Source: Cladorhizidae sp. MBARI D1340-BT2 (Eukaryota > Porifera > Demospongiae > Poecilosclerida > Cladorhizidae). From it: a DNA stretch of 64,000 nucleotides. The translations under genes and the position numbers were made by a program. Location: NCBI GenBank assembly GCA_028752905.1, contig JAQNBH010000010.1, forward strand, positions 27,682,881-27,746,880. The letters are read 5' to 3'. Below are positions 13,379-28,655 of this stretch, piece by piece (positions within the stretch are counted from its first letter, which is position 1; each line of letters begins with the position of its first letter). The notes under the pieces were generated by a model. That model did not search any database and was not told where the DNA came from. It saw only the letters and a program-made list of their open reading frames with translations.

Positions 13379-16300
13379 GTTATTGTTATTGTTATTATTA
13401 TTATTATTATTATTTATTACTTGTACTTTTTTTTACACATCTGGTTCACATGCGGTTCGCATGCTGGATGCATGTGCTGAGGTGTGGTTTTGTAGCACAT
13501 TGTGAATAGCTAGCTTTCAGTATATAGCAGGCTCACATGAATCTTAGTGTCCATTATTCCAGATAAAGGCTACATCTAATCAACTTATGTTAGGCTTTAA
13601 AAACTTCAGAAATGTCGAGAGAGTAAATTTTAAATTGTTGATTATTGAGAAGGTTAATATAGTAGGATTAATAAACAAATTACTACAAATTTCTGGTTTT
13701 CAACATCTCCAAAGCACAAGTAATCTGTTGGTGCTCTCAATATTCAGACCTGTATTTGAATAAACCTTTAAACTAATTTCCTTTTTTGTTTAGTGAAGGA
13801 CCGCTCTAGTATTTTAACTGTATTGACAAACAGTTTCTTATACCATTTCTTCTCCATGTCAAAATTCTTAGATCTTACAACATACACACAACACTGTTAC
13901 ATATTCAAATAGTAATCTCAAGGTATTCTGCAACTTACGCATCAGACACATTGGAGCTTCCATATTGAGGACGTCCCTGGTTATCCTTGATTGTGAGACC
14001 TAACGGTGCTGCCACGCAGAAGACGTAGAGGGCAGGTAACCCATAGCTCACGATGGTGAAGCCCATTATGTAGCGATACGGGTGCTTGATAAACACACGT
14101 ACCAGAACTATGGTTAAGACCACACCCTCCATCAACATCCACATGAAGGTGGTGAGCCAGAAGTAATGAAGCATTGTGGCAATTGCTTGACACAATTCCT
14201 ATGTGCAATTTAAAAAAAAGGCTTATTTTCAGAACATATATTGTGCAAACAACCAAGAACCCCCCAAAATACTCAATAAACAAAGCAGACTATTGATCAG
14301 TATATTGGCATTGGAGGCATATTACTATAGCTGCTTTTAAATGATGTAAAGCTAAAAACATACATATTTTGATATAGAAGCTAACACTCATAGAGGGTCG
14401 AAGCCCTGGTTATGTTTAATAATTACCTCTATGGCAGTTTTATCGACAGCTGTAACGAAGGTAACTTGAGATATAATGAGGCAGATGCACAGGTTGACAT
14501 GGATAAATGTGCGCATGTCCCACAGTGCCCTGCAAAGAGATAAATTTGTTAAATTGGCTAAAAATGGCTTGGCCAAAAAAGGGCATGAATTTTTCCAATT
14601 CTCTCTTTTCTACCACTATTGTACTGCTGACATAAACTTCTGTTCATTACGATACCATAATCAAATATTCTAAGCCATACCCACTTAAGCAAGCTTTGAA
14701 ACAAACCTAGCTATTGCCCTAGTACCACACCAAGCACCAATCTTTACCGTTTTCCTATTCTGCCCCCATTTCCCCCATGCTAACCTGTAAAAAATAGTGA
14801 AACTTAGAGGGTGAAGATTTGTTTACAGTGTTTGGTATATAATGATATTATATCAATCCATGCCCCTGCACCATACCTATGTGGTATACCCTCATCTACT
14901 GATTTACACTTGATTTTTTCCCTTCTCTCTATTATCCATGTGGGTGTCTAGCACAAGTGCTGGCTAATAAAGTTCTGACCAAGTCATAGCCTAATAAAAT
15001 CACAGCCATTTCAAGCCAATGGCTTCACATCGAATGAGTTACCCATACACACTGTCTACAATCTTGGTTCTTGGGTGGCTATGTGTCTGCAGTTTGAGAG
15101 TTTACTCACTTGAGGTAGGTGAGGATACAAATTGTAGCAATCATGCATAACACGGAGAAGCTAACTCCCAGATAGCTGACGGTCTCCAGAGCAAACTTGT
15201 CCTTCCCCACAATCTGGTAAACAGTAGACAAAGGTATGACATTTTAGAGTGGAGGATGGAAAGAAGAGATATATAGGTGAAATGAATGAGAGGAGGGAAG
15301 GTTTCGAAAAGACGTTGGTAATGGTAGAGGAGGGGAAGGAGGAAAAGAGGAGGTATAAAAGTAAAATTGAATATGTGTATGGGGATAGAGAGAAAAAGGA
15401 AATGTGTTTATAAAATAATATGATACTTAATTAGCAGATCATCATACAGAAAGAATTATAGGGAGAGAGAGAGAAAGGAGTGTATTACAAAAAATACTGC
15501 AATTTTTCTTAAAGACATGTGACAAAGTACCAACAAAAGTCTAGTTACCTTCTTCATTGCTGAGAGCTCTTTCAAATAAGTACTGTTGATATGTTATTTG
15601 CCTAAAGTGAATCGGGTAAACAGAATCTTCGACACATTTTTTCTTTCTAGCTTGCTATAGAGGGAAAAGACTACAATGGTCATTTTATTTTTTTGTCTGT
15701 TACTAGCGATGTTCAAACATGGAGTGTTGAGTGTAGGCATATGACAATGAATGGAAGGATAAAACATAGTTTTAAACTGATACACATGCAGAGGTCATTT
15801 ATAGCTCTGTATATTGAGTAAGCTATGCACACAGATGCTTAATTTTCCATAGCCTAGCTCTCCTCAGTTCTCCAGTTTCTACACGACTTGCTCTACCTCC
15901 TCATTTCTAGCTCTCATTTTTTCTTATCTGTATTTGTTTTACTTGGTTTTGTTGTTACATTTAACCATCAATTCGATAATTATAAATAAGCACAAGAACA
16001 AAATTTTGATGTTGCATCTCATACACACATATAAGGAGGCTGTTTATTGCACCGTCTGATGAATTAAATATATGTCTCGGTGGACAATATTTTTCCATTA
16101 TACTCGACAATTACTTCCTGTTACGGTTAGCCTTGTACTGTATAGCTAACCCACAACCCCGGCCTCTCTGTCTGATATCTGATCTTGGCTCAGTCCCTGT
16201 GCTAATTCTATAACTTCTGATAAAATAATTAGAGAATGTATCTTGATAATCATACTGAGAAGACTCTTCCTTTTATAGTTTATCTACTCAACTCAGACAG

Positions 16301-19300
16301 TTCCCTATAAGGAATAACATTATAGCCAATCAGATGATTTCATCACTAAGGTAACTGCTTGATATACTGTCTGTACTTTGCATGAATATATAAGGTACCA
16401 ACAGTTCAATTGTTAGTTAGGGAGCTTGGCTTTGATGAGAGTGGAGTGTTCACTACACCGCTATCAAATAAGCTCCAGTGCAACAGGCAATAAATTTGTC
16501 TCCAACTTGTTCTAATATGGCCACAAACATTCTTTCCATGTATTTTCGTTGAACTTAATGTCAACAATGCTTTCTATGTGAACATTAGTACTTCAGTAAC
16601 TACAGTGTTCTTTTATTAGGGCACAGTTCTCTGTCACCTTATTTGTTGGGTTAGGTTTCAATGTGCCAACTATAGCATAGTTTTAATGTAATAGTTGTCT
16701 ATTGGTATTCTCTCTGTAGATATATCTGCTATAACATTAAGGAGAAACAGTACATAGGATTCCTAAATAGTTAAATTAGTAATTAATTAGCATGTATTAC
16801 TAAATGTGCATGCATGTATGTATGTTTGTAAGTATTCATGCATGTATGTACAAATCTGCTAGTCAACAATAGCAAGCAAATAATTACTTACCTCTATACC
16901 AGGACTAAGCAAGATGGCAAAGTGGGTAAGGTGATTACACTCACAGACGGAGAAGGAAGAGTTGGACAATGTGGAGCTGCCGGTTACAACCTCTAGATGA
17001 CCAAAGATTTCTGTGGCATGTGGAGGGTGTAGTAGTGACAGGAGTGGGAGGAAATGAGGAGAGTAGGAGGGGAAGAGGGTGAGAGGAAGATAAGGATGAG
17101 TTGATGGTAGAGGTAAATGTCAAAATTGAAAAGATGTCTCCATTTTCTCCAAGATTATATCACCTGGTTAGTATGCATTTTTATACAATCCTAATATCAT
17201 TTCTCACATTGAGAGCATCAAAAATTCATAGTGCAACACACTGATCACATTCTAGATGATTGAATTTGGAAGAGCATGGAGAAAACAGCAAAACAATTGA
17301 AGGAAATGTGAGAAACACATTTAGCAAGAAGCTCACATCAGTAGGAATATGGCTGGAAGAAAGATAACATCACTAGAGTGGTGGATATTATTTTCACTGT
17401 CAATTGTTGGAGAAAGTGCTTTGTTTTGAATATGGGGATAAAATTAATGTTTGTAGTTCATAATTCTGTTAACATTCAATCCATTTTGAAGTTGTTATTG
17501 CTAGGGCATTGTACAGTACTCTGAACTGGTCTATAGGAGAGGTTTAGTTATTCATCATAAATTAATAAATGGTAAGAAAGATTTATTTCTGGTTCAAATG
17601 AGTGAGTGAGCCCACCAAAAATATTAGAAATTGCTGATGTTATCATAATGCTGGCATGAAGTAATATTTTCAAGCAGTTTTAGAAAATCTTCTCACAAAT
17701 AGGTATATCTAGCCACTTTGCATCCCTTCACTCTGAAGAAAAGAGGTGCTCTTCAATGTATTTCTTTGTCGCACATTTTGTTGTAAATGGAGCACGATGT
17801 AAAACAGTAGCTTTTAATTTCTTACCACTGTTGAGCAGATTTGTTAAAAAATGCAACTTATTATGTTTTCATATTATATATAAAAATATATATATATTCA
17901 TGAAAAAGCTACTAAATAAGAGATGGAGAATCGGCTTCAACCATCACCCGCATATATTCACAAGAAAAAATGAAAACAATATTGGTTTGACCTGTAGAAA
18001 CAAGATTGCACTCAGTGTGATAGTAGTATAAACCACGATAAAGGGTCATGATCTGGTTGTGGTCTACATAGGTCGAGTGTTGTTTAACTTTTGGTTTTTA
18101 AATTGATTTGTTTTTTAAATTATTTTAATTTCTTTGTTTGCTTGTTTTCTAGTTTCTGTATATTATAGTTGAGTGGTGGAGGACTACAGCAAGTGTGACC
18201 TTGGGGTTCTCTAGCACTTTGAACACTTTATAACTTGTTTATTGTTGTTAACTACAGATATCAACACACATTATATCTGTTACTTGGTTAACTATAATTA
18301 TGCATAATCATCTCATTATCTGCCTATTTCATAAATATTAGCTAGCACATAGGTGGAAGAAGCATGTCACCCCCCACCCCCTCCCCCCCCCCCCCCCCCC
18401 CCCCCACACACACACCCACACCCACACCAGTTTTCTTTGCTTAGTAAATTTGCCTACTCTCCTCTCCATCTTTGAGCATCAATAATTTAGCAGGCAATCA
18501 TAGACTTACTCAATAATTTCATTATTATGCTCTTCTTTGTCATTATATATATCAATTAAAAAAGATCATAGCTAGTTTGAAGAAAGCAAACCTCCACTTT
18601 CCCCGCTAAATTCTCATCTGCCTATACATTATGTTCTATTTTCTATTGAATATTGAAAGTCAGTTGCAACTTCCTTCAAGGACTCATAATAATTGAATGT
18701 GAGAAGTCTGATAGAGCAAGGATTCAAGGTGTGCTGGCAGTCTTTAGTGGCTGAAACCCATTGCCATTGATTTTTCCCATGCAAAATCTGACATTGGGCA
18801 TGTCTGACTTTGTCAGTAAAGACCTGTTTATGTGAATGAGAAATCACCATCTGAAATCACTAAGATATTTAAAAAAATAAAGATTGAGGCATGCCTTAGT
18901 TACACCCATGGTTAGTTCCTTTAAGACTTATGTTTCTAAATCCAAAAAGATGCAAACTGGTATCACCTTATCACTCTGGATAAAAGAAAAAACAACAAAA
19001 ATAATAACAACAGCAACAACAAGAAATGAGGTGCATGTGTGCATGTGCACTAGTTTTGGCTTAACTTACGAGATCACTAAAATGCCGAATTTCAATTATA
19101 ACTGGATTTTTCAAGGTGTAACCACTGGAGTTACAACTTCTTCCCCTGCAGCCCAGAGTGGATGACACAACAGCCGACCCCAGCCTAATAATTATAGTTG
19201 CCAAATTAAGCATATAAGTTATAATTAGACATGTTCATCTCCATTAAGGAAGATGATATAATATTGTAGGTTTTGGCCTGGACAACGAACAGTACAGCTT

Positions 19301-22300
19301 ACATTGATTGTTATACATATTTATATTCACCAACAGTGTATACTAGAAGGTTATTGAAGTTTGTGGTATTTTTTGGTTGTTATATTGTGGCTGGAGTCAA
19401 CCACAAAAATAATTATATCTCACAACTTTTGACAATAAGTAAGTAAAACTTTGGCGAGATCAAAAGAAAAAAATGGTGCATGTGGGTTACATGTCTTGTG
19501 TGTTAGCTGACTATTTTGTGTTCTAGCCAACACTGTCAAAACTAGAGTTTGCCATGACTCTCTTCACAAGTATTTTCAGCCTGAAGATGAACTGCATGAT
19601 TGCAAAGGCCCTGATACCAACATCGCTTTGCTAAAAGGCTATAGCAGTAGCTAATAAAGAGGTTGAAGAATTAGAAGAAGAGTACTGTCTTTATCGACTA
19701 TTACTGCAAATCTGTCATTGACATTATCATGTTCTCATTCACATACTAGCTAATCTCCTATGGCTGCCACTCAGATGCAGTAGTAGACATCGTGAATAGC
19801 CATGACTAAAGCGAAACCTGTCCATATTTTAGCTTCATGCTTCTCTTGAAATGGTCGAGGTCGTTTATACGAAATTGTGCCTGTTATTTTCCAATTGGGG
19901 GGATGAGGGGGGGAAGAATGAATATTTGGCATGAAGATCCCATGGAAATTTAAGAGTTATATTTTCCCAAACGACGATATTAATATGCACACCATAACAA
20001 CCAAATTCATTCATGATTCTCCAATTTACAAATTACCCCTCCTCCCACCCTTTCCCCAAACTCACACAATAAAAATTTCTAGTCTGGTTATGAAACCCTT
20101 TCTCTGTCCACATGAAGTGTTTACCATGGTAAACATTAGCATACTATATATACAAATCTTAGAAATAGAGTTGCAATATTAGGCTGATGAATGCATTTTT
20201 CCAGCGTGTCCAGGAGGATACCCTAGAAATAATTGAGGATTTTGGTCTTCTGAAGATGACAGATGCAATCAGGAATCTATAGACATACAAGTATTCTAAG
20301 GCCAATGTGTGTCAAAAAAGGACATGGGTTAAAAAAATGAGTCCAGAAGTTGTTTTGTGTGATGTCTTATAAATTCCCTAGCCAAAAAGTTGGAAACAAT
20401 AAAGATATGACAAATGTTTGACTATCAGAAAAGGTTGGCTTTCCATGGAAATTATGAAACTCCATGTAGTTAAGCCAGTGGTAACATACTGTTAACAAAT
20501 TGTTAATCACTTGGATATTTAGCACCCATGGTGTCTAGCTTTTAGGTACCGTAAAATATCCTATCTCAATATGAAGTGCTTATATCGCTGTTATGAATCA
20601 TTTTTGGGTTATGCACATGCGTAGCATTATTAGCATCAGAACTATAGCGATGTATTTTACAAAGGAAGATTTATGAAATGACGACAACAATTAGTTGTAG
20701 TTAGGTTGTTGATGAGTTTGTCCATTAAATGTAGTTCTGTGGCAGCACTTGGGAAGTCTTCAAGCTATTCCTGAATTTCTAAATCATTAGTAGTTCAATC
20801 AGTTACAAAAAACAACATCTAGATCTTGAAATTTTGTAACAGTATGCATCAAACAAAAATTGTTGTCATTCTTGTCATAATAGACCCTTTTGCTGATTAA
20901 GGAGGTTCAAAGAGTTTGTAACTGTGAATTGTACTTCAGAGAGTAAAGTCAGTCACGTTTTAAAGGCCCTTGTTACTCCTTCTACATCTGAGTCATGAGA
21001 AAATATCTTCCGATATTATGTCATTCATGTCAATCATTTAGATGATATAAAGTTGAGCTGAATTTTATAATGTGGTATAGTAAATCTCCATTTGACTTTT
21101 TTCATGGCAGGTTTGCATTGCAGCTTTGGTATTTAACAGCTTGAATTTATCGTCCAACTGAAGTTAACCTGCACTCTGCATCCATGCCTCAGTGTAGTTA
21201 TTTATAAATTTGACATTCCTTTTTGTGTTCCTGAATCTATAGACATATATTCTATCAAAACAATTTAATAAATGTTCTGAGAATGAAAACTGTTTGGAGT
21301 TTATTAGTAATTAGAGCTCCCACAGATGCAGAAAAGAAGCACCAGGCTGTATGAAAACTTAGAAACCAGTTGAGCAAGCTGAATTATTATATTTTGAGGA
21401 AAATCATTTAAAGCTATTTGGTTATATCAATTGGTTACGCTGGTTCCCTACATATAAAAGTGTATCTATCTTACCAATTGACTGAACTTGCATCTGTCAG
21501 ACCCTTATCACATTGCAAATCATTTTTTTCCATTACATTTTCACATAATATTTGAAACACTCCCTGGTCCACCCTCGACCTACTCACCAAGTTAGGAGGT
21601 TCAAGTATTTGATAAGCCATACACACCTCACACAGACATACATACATACAAACAAACAAACATATTTTCAACTTTAGAGATTATAAATAGCAGTCCATAA
21701 ACCTACGTACTTTGTGTTGTTATCCACTGTGTCTATTGGAAAAACACCTGAAAGGTTCTTGAAGATATAAGAAGCAACACAAATTCCTACAAAGATATGC
21801 ATGGTCATAGAAGGAGCAAAAATCCTCCATCTCCACCAACTCGACTACTGCATGTATAAAGGCATTATTGTCTGTCGTGGGTGGAAAAATATCTTAGAGA
21901 TGGTCATACAAAACAGATCTTTGGGAGAGAGAAGGAATGTTATAAATAAGAAAAGTGGATGTTCATGCTTATTGCAGAATACTCTCTGCAGGTAATGCAT
22001 TTAAAATTTCACAGTTATCATAATTAGGTAGAATATGCTACTAATCAAAATAGTTTGAGGTTCAAATGTGACCTTCACTCACATATCATTAAATTGTGTT
22101 TACCTCTACCCATCGAAGGAAATGCAGAGAGTAGTTCCCCTGGAATGGATATTGACCCCTCAGGTTCTTGCAACATCTTCATTTGCAGGTCAGGGTTCTT
22201 GTATTCACCAGATGAAAGCTCTCTAACGACCAAAGCTACATACCAGGATGTGTTGCAATTATTATGATAACTACTGGCTTAGAGTTATCAAAATTCTAAC

Positions 22301-25300
22301 TGGGTAACTTCAATTCTCAGTTTGTATATCTCAACCAGTTACTGTTCAAATTTAAAAACTTATTAGTATCTTTTGATGCATATAGGTAAACACAAACAAA
22401 CATAAATCCATTCACGACACATCAACCTGTACATTCATAACATATGCATATGCACACACCCTCTCCATGCATACACTTTCCTACTCCATGGGCGGATCCA
22501 GGGTTGGCGCGGGGACCTTGGTGACTGAAGCCCCCCCTTCAAGTTAATGATATTCATTAGGATTTTTTTCTTCTAGTATTAGTTTTTTAGCATAATAATA
22601 TTTATGAGGAAACAGGTAAAATAAAACATGCATTAGCAACTGTAATCAACGCCTGATCAATACTTAGCACAAAATGAGAAAATGAGGAGTACATATGTTT
22701 GATTCTGCTTCTAACCTTCAAACTACTTTGTCAGCTGCAACAGCAAGCATGCAGTGTAATTTTTTATCTGACAGTGTAAGTGAATCCTGCACCAGTTGAG
22801 TCAGATCATGTCTAAAAGTGCCTCTATCTCAAGAGAACCTCCTGTAAAGTGAATAGCCAAGACTGTGACGGCAATATTTTTGTAGCAAGAAGTAAGCTAT
22901 AGCTAAGTATATTACCTATGAGACAGATTGATGTAACATGACCAGATTTATTTATTGATTACTTTAGTTCTGGAACCTCAGTACAACCGGGTGGCAGTTT
23001 CTGCAGTGCCTCTCTGCTTCAACATCCCATTCGGTCTGGAGTGGTGCTGATTCTTCATCAGAAGATAACCAGTCTAACTCTTCATAGCTTGTGCTAAAAG
23101 TAGTGCAGTTGTGTTGGTGAGTAGCAGCAAGGATATTGATGGCAGATGTCCCGATTCTATTGTTGATGTTGAAGAGAGTGGTTAGGAGGAAGTAGTGCTG
23201 TTTTGCTTCAGATGTTGATGTTGAAGAGAGTGGCATAAGAGGAAGCAGTGGTGTTTTGGCTTCAGATTCAAGTGAAATTCATCCTGATGTACATTTGGGA
23301 GATTTAGCCCAGTTAGCACAACTAAAATCCCTGAGAACCTCAGCAATAATGAGAAATTGTTATTTCTCAAAAATTATTTTATTCCAACTGAAGGATTTAA
23401 ATTCCCCACACATACCTTCAAAGCTCAGAAATGGCAGTTTCATGGCTGAACATGTACAACATATTCTTGATCATAACATGGTGGATTTTGCTTGTTTTGT
23501 GTAGTATTTTGGCAATGTGAAGCATCCATACAGAGTTAGGGGTTAATAGGACTCTGACAAATTTTAAGAATGCAATTGAGAAGTTAAATGATCACTATCT
23601 TTCCAAGAGTAGGAAAACCATTGCTGAGTTCATGCTATTACTTCTATCAGCGTAGCATCCATAGTGACACACTCATTTGATTCTCTTTGTGCTTCTATGA
23701 AGATGATTTAACACTTCCATCAGCTTTTGATTTTGCGTTTGACATGTGGACAAAAGTGTGAAAGTCAGACTCAGCAGGCCTCTGAGATAGATACGCCCCA
23801 AAAAGCCCTACAACATACCGACAAGGATTTTTCACCTGTCATTTACATACTTCTGCACATCATGGCCTCACTTCCTGTTATCAGCTTTGAATCTGAATGA
23901 TCTATTAGCATGCTAAGATTGATAAAAACACCAATCTGTAACATCATAGGGCAAGAAAGACTGAATGGATTAGCAATCTTCTACCAGATCAGGATATAAA
24001 CCTTACTGCAGAAGAAGTTGTCGAGAAATTTGCTCGATGTCATCCCCGACACATGTTGTGTAACTCAATAATTTGTGTACCTTACCTTCATAATATTTTG
24101 AGTAAATCTATAATACTTCATTGTACTTCTTAATCCTGTCAAACTTTGGCATGCATGTGGCGAATTTCCAGACGATGTGTTTGATATTCCCCCCCCCCCT
24201 CCCTTTTAAATCCTGGATCCGCCCCTGTACTCATACATAGCTTACAAATCCTAATGAAGTTGCAGTAAATAAAGCAAATATTGACTTTTCCTCGTAAATA
24301 TGGTCACTCTATGTTTCATTTCGATGTTCTAGTCTTCATCTGGCCGTCATCAGGAATAAACATTGAGTCAGCAGATTTAATTTTATTTTTGAGAAAGTGA
24401 TTGCATTCTTTGTTTAGACAATCAATCTCTTTTTGGTAGTTCATTAGAACTTGCCAATTATAACTATTGCTATTATTTACGATAATGATTGCCAAAGTAC
24501 ACATACAGATAGACTCATGTGTATATATTAATGTATATCATGTATACATACATATTATGTATACACACAAATATTGATCACAAGTATTTTAACTGGTATA
24601 GTTGGAAGTCTATACTGCTGCTACTTATACCACATGAGATTAATCTTGTGTGAATGATAGTTTACTCTATTTCCGTAAATGAATTAGACCTCCAATAGTT
24701 TGATATGTTTACACGATTACGAGACCTGAACAAAACAATGTTCAACCTCAAATTGTATTCGCAATGCATGCTCATCTTATGATTCACAGATAAATTTATA
24801 TTTCAAACTATAAAGCCCAGAACATCAGGAGGATAACAGCGAAGATGTTAAAATTCAATGCTAAAAAACAATGTTCAACCTCAAATTGTATTCGCAATGC
24901 ATGCTCATCTTATGATTCACAGATAAATCGATATTTCAAACCAGAACATCAGGAGGATTAACAGCGCAGATGGTAAAATTCAATGCTAAAATAGGAAGTG
25001 GGGGCACATAAAGCTATACCATTATTGCTGAGCACACTACAAAGCAGGAAATTGTGGTAGATAAACCGATACCATATATTACACTATCACTTCAAAGCAG
25101 GAAGTGGTGGTAGATAAGCCATACCTCATATTGCTGAGCTCACTTCCAAGCTGGAAACTTGAGAAGGTCACAAATATTTCTTGGATCTCAACAATGACTA
25201 TGAAGTACAGGAAACAAATGAAGTACTAGTAGATGATTGAGGACTAGTAAACTTTGTTTCCAACTTTATTCAGGCCCTATTTCTCAGTATTTTCATTTTC

Positions 25301-28300
25301 TTTATAATCACTGACTGATGAAGGATAGAGCATCCAGTCCAAACGTCAAGTGAACACAATTTGAAGTAGATTATTGAGAAGGTGATTATAAATGTCAACT
25401 GAGAGTTCATTGAGATTTTCATTTTCTTTGTGCTTGCATTTGTTGGCTCAATCTTAAGAATGTCTGGAAGGAGCCATTGTAGTGTTGATTGTATTCATCC
25501 TTATTTAATATTTGCTCTATTAGGATGCCTGAAATGATTTAAACTAGTGCTTACCATTCAAGAAGAAGGTATTTTACTGAATTGAGAAACAGTTCAGTTG
25601 TTGCAATGCTTAGCTCTTTTATTGTAAAAATCATAAAAATTGACCTACTGTATGTTAGTAATGCATTGGGAAAAGACTAGAAAATAAATCTTTGAAGATG
25701 AATCTCAAGATTTTAATGTGTTTTTTGCTGCCAATGAATACCTCATTGAAGGATTCAAGGCAAGCTTGAAGTGTTTTTATAGAGTTAAATTCAGCTGAAA
25801 CCATGATTCAGCTGAAAGCATAGTTTAGGATTAAGCTGAAACCATGGTTCTGGAACCTTGCTTTAGGAAATGATGCAGCTGAAACCATGCTTTAAGATTT
25901 CATGGTTTAGGATGACGAGAAGCTGCCAAGATGTGTTGTGGTCAGATACCGGCCTTGTGATATTTTGAAAGAGGGATAAGACCATTATAGGGAATCTTTG
26001 ATCAACATTATCCCTTGAGTGCATTAATAAGTTATGTAGGACCGTACTTCCACCACATGCATTATTTTATTTGCATCTCACTATTGAGAACATTTTTTGT
26101 TGTTGATCATCTATGCCAACTATTAGTTAGTACCAGCACTCATAGTTGGTGCATACTGAGGTACTCTTCATATGGCATGGAAATACAATCTCCAAATGGC
26201 CTCCTCCAGTCCATTCAAACAGGAATGCTAAATGAATGGCTTGAGACCAAACTCATACACATTCAGGTGGTTTTGTGATTATGCACTTTAAACTTTTAAA
26301 ATCAGCATGATCAGAAATGGTGGTATTTCCAGGATAAATAATTGTTTTCTAAAGGTTAGTTGCTTTTCTAAGACTGTGTACAATAATTATGATGGTAAGC
26401 TATGCTTTCACTTCACCTATATATCATGTTCCAATAAACTACTTAAAAATATTGACAATATCAACATCAGCTCACATTCAATATGTTACTTTGACCCAAG
26501 TTATGAACTTCATCCATAAATTATTTGCAAATTATAACCCCCAATATTCAGCAACAAGTATACTCTCCAACAATGAGGTTGAGGAACACATTTTACCGAG
26601 AGATTGTTAGAGACCCCCCCCCCCCGCATTGCGAAACAAAGTGTCTGTAACATAATCAAGTAAAGGACTTCAAATATAGCACACCAATTTATTGCGACCA
26701 ATGTTTTGTAACATCAGACCTCACGTGTATTTTAGCATGGGGTAGTTATAGTATGTACTAATATTTATAATGCTCAAGCATGATGTTCCCAATATTAAAA
26801 AAGGCAATTTGCTATACCATTCAACATGTGGCACAAAATGAGTCACCATTTACCACCATTTGACAGAAACATATTATGATACGAATTATCATGTAGTATA
26901 CCACCTTGTAACATTTAGTATCACTGCATTACATGATTTCAAATGCTAATAATTGCTGTCTTACTAAAGATCTTATTAGAGAGTCTTCCATCACTACTTG
27001 AATTACATCCTCTGAGGGCAAATGAATCCATTAATTTCAAGACGCGCCCACCAGCTTTAGAATCAGCTTCCTGAGATAACACATAAGAATAGATGCAAAT
27101 ACATACTGATACAAATTTGTGATCAATTTTTTAAGCTGTACTTATGAGGTAGTGCCTAGTAATTAAAAAATTTGTCCTGATAATGTGATTTGTAGAATTT
27201 AAAAAAAAAATTTCCCCCCCGATGAGTTTGCCGTTCTCTGGAATATCCACAATGTTTATTCTTGGAATGTGATTTGGAGATGGCTAGCACAGCAGGAATT
27301 CGGCTAGAATTTATTGCGACTAGTCAAAAGTCATTCGACCAACCCTCTACCTCTAATATTCATCAGCCACTTCAGTATGTTTCGGTAGACTCTGTGACTC
27401 TTACCACATATTTGGATTTTGGATTTTTGACACTAAATTTAGGTGTGTTGGTTGATTTCAGTTGATATGTTGGAGTTTTCCAAGATTTGCATATTGCAAT
27501 ATTGTAATGATCACATGATCATGACCTTGCAATGATCAGTACATAATTATAATAATTTGTACTATGCAAACATTCTTCTCATGTGATAATCATGTGTTGC
27601 TCATGTGATATACTGGAAAGTATAGCAAACTCACCTTAGATATGTTGATAATGGTATCTGCAGCAGATTCCATCACAATCTAGAAAGCAAAGATGAAATC
27701 AGGTATTCACTGGTCCAATATAATTTGTTCTGGTATATGGGACGACCCGTTAATATTTGTGGATTAATTTTTAATGTCATAGTATTTAATGGTTCAATTG
27801 TCAATAATTTTCGATATCACATTCTGTGTGATTTCCAATGTTACTCCCATAGTGGTGTTGAAATAAACAATTGTTAAATTACCTGTAGTGGCAGCGAGGT
27901 CATTAAAAACACACTTACAAACCACTTTACTGTTGCTCATCTAAATTTACCATTTGTGTTGTTACCACATATAGAGTGATCAGTTTCTAATTAAAAACAA
28001 ACAAATACAACCCATTACTGGCAGGTGAAGAGAGCACATGGACTGAAATGTATCTCGATTGTTCATAGCTATGTAGAGCAAAAATAGAGCTTTTAGAGAA
28101 GCTATAAAAATTATGTACCAAGACCGAGTTTGAAATATTTAGATGTTGTCAATGCACTTCTTTGGATACCATGTTATTCATCCTTCTCACCTCTATTTCC
28201 CAAATGGGATATAATGAAAGAGCAGCATAAAATGTATCATAACCCAAGAATGGTAAACTGAAACTTGAAACATAGTATAACAGTCATGGCATAATTTTTT

Positions 28301-28618
28301 TTGGGGAAAACCCGCAGAAATAGTCTGGTCCTCCCTTACTCTTTCACTGGTGACTTTCTTGCAGCTGTAAAGGTAAGTGTATATTATTATATACTAGTTT
28401 ACGAACCACTAAAGAATGTCTAATGAAAATGGAATATGGTTATTGAAAATGGTTGCCTAGCAACAAATCACAAAATAATATGATTATTGACACAAGATAA
28501 TGAAATGCTCAATGATGATGCTATCAAACAGTTCCACACTGAGAGATCTGCTTGGCTTGTAACCCATACCAGAGAAATGATTGATATTAGTACTCTAACT
28601 GGCTACCCTGCAGCAACA

Positions 28619-28655
<37 letters not shown>

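Noticed and set aside
18629..18850. Exon holding the first half of the GPS (HAQCQILHGKNQWQW ... KDC)
   Set aside because: Entry phase and Cys/Trp spacing are suggestive, but no GT donor follows the frame at a usable position, so it is kept only as an alternative in the GPS finding.
21471..21671. Additional receptor exon (VDQGVFQILCENVMEKNDLQ)
   Set aside because: It has a fair donor but a poor acceptor within TATG repeats, and the flanking GAIN exons at 21711 and 19145 join in phase without it and without loss of the domain pattern.
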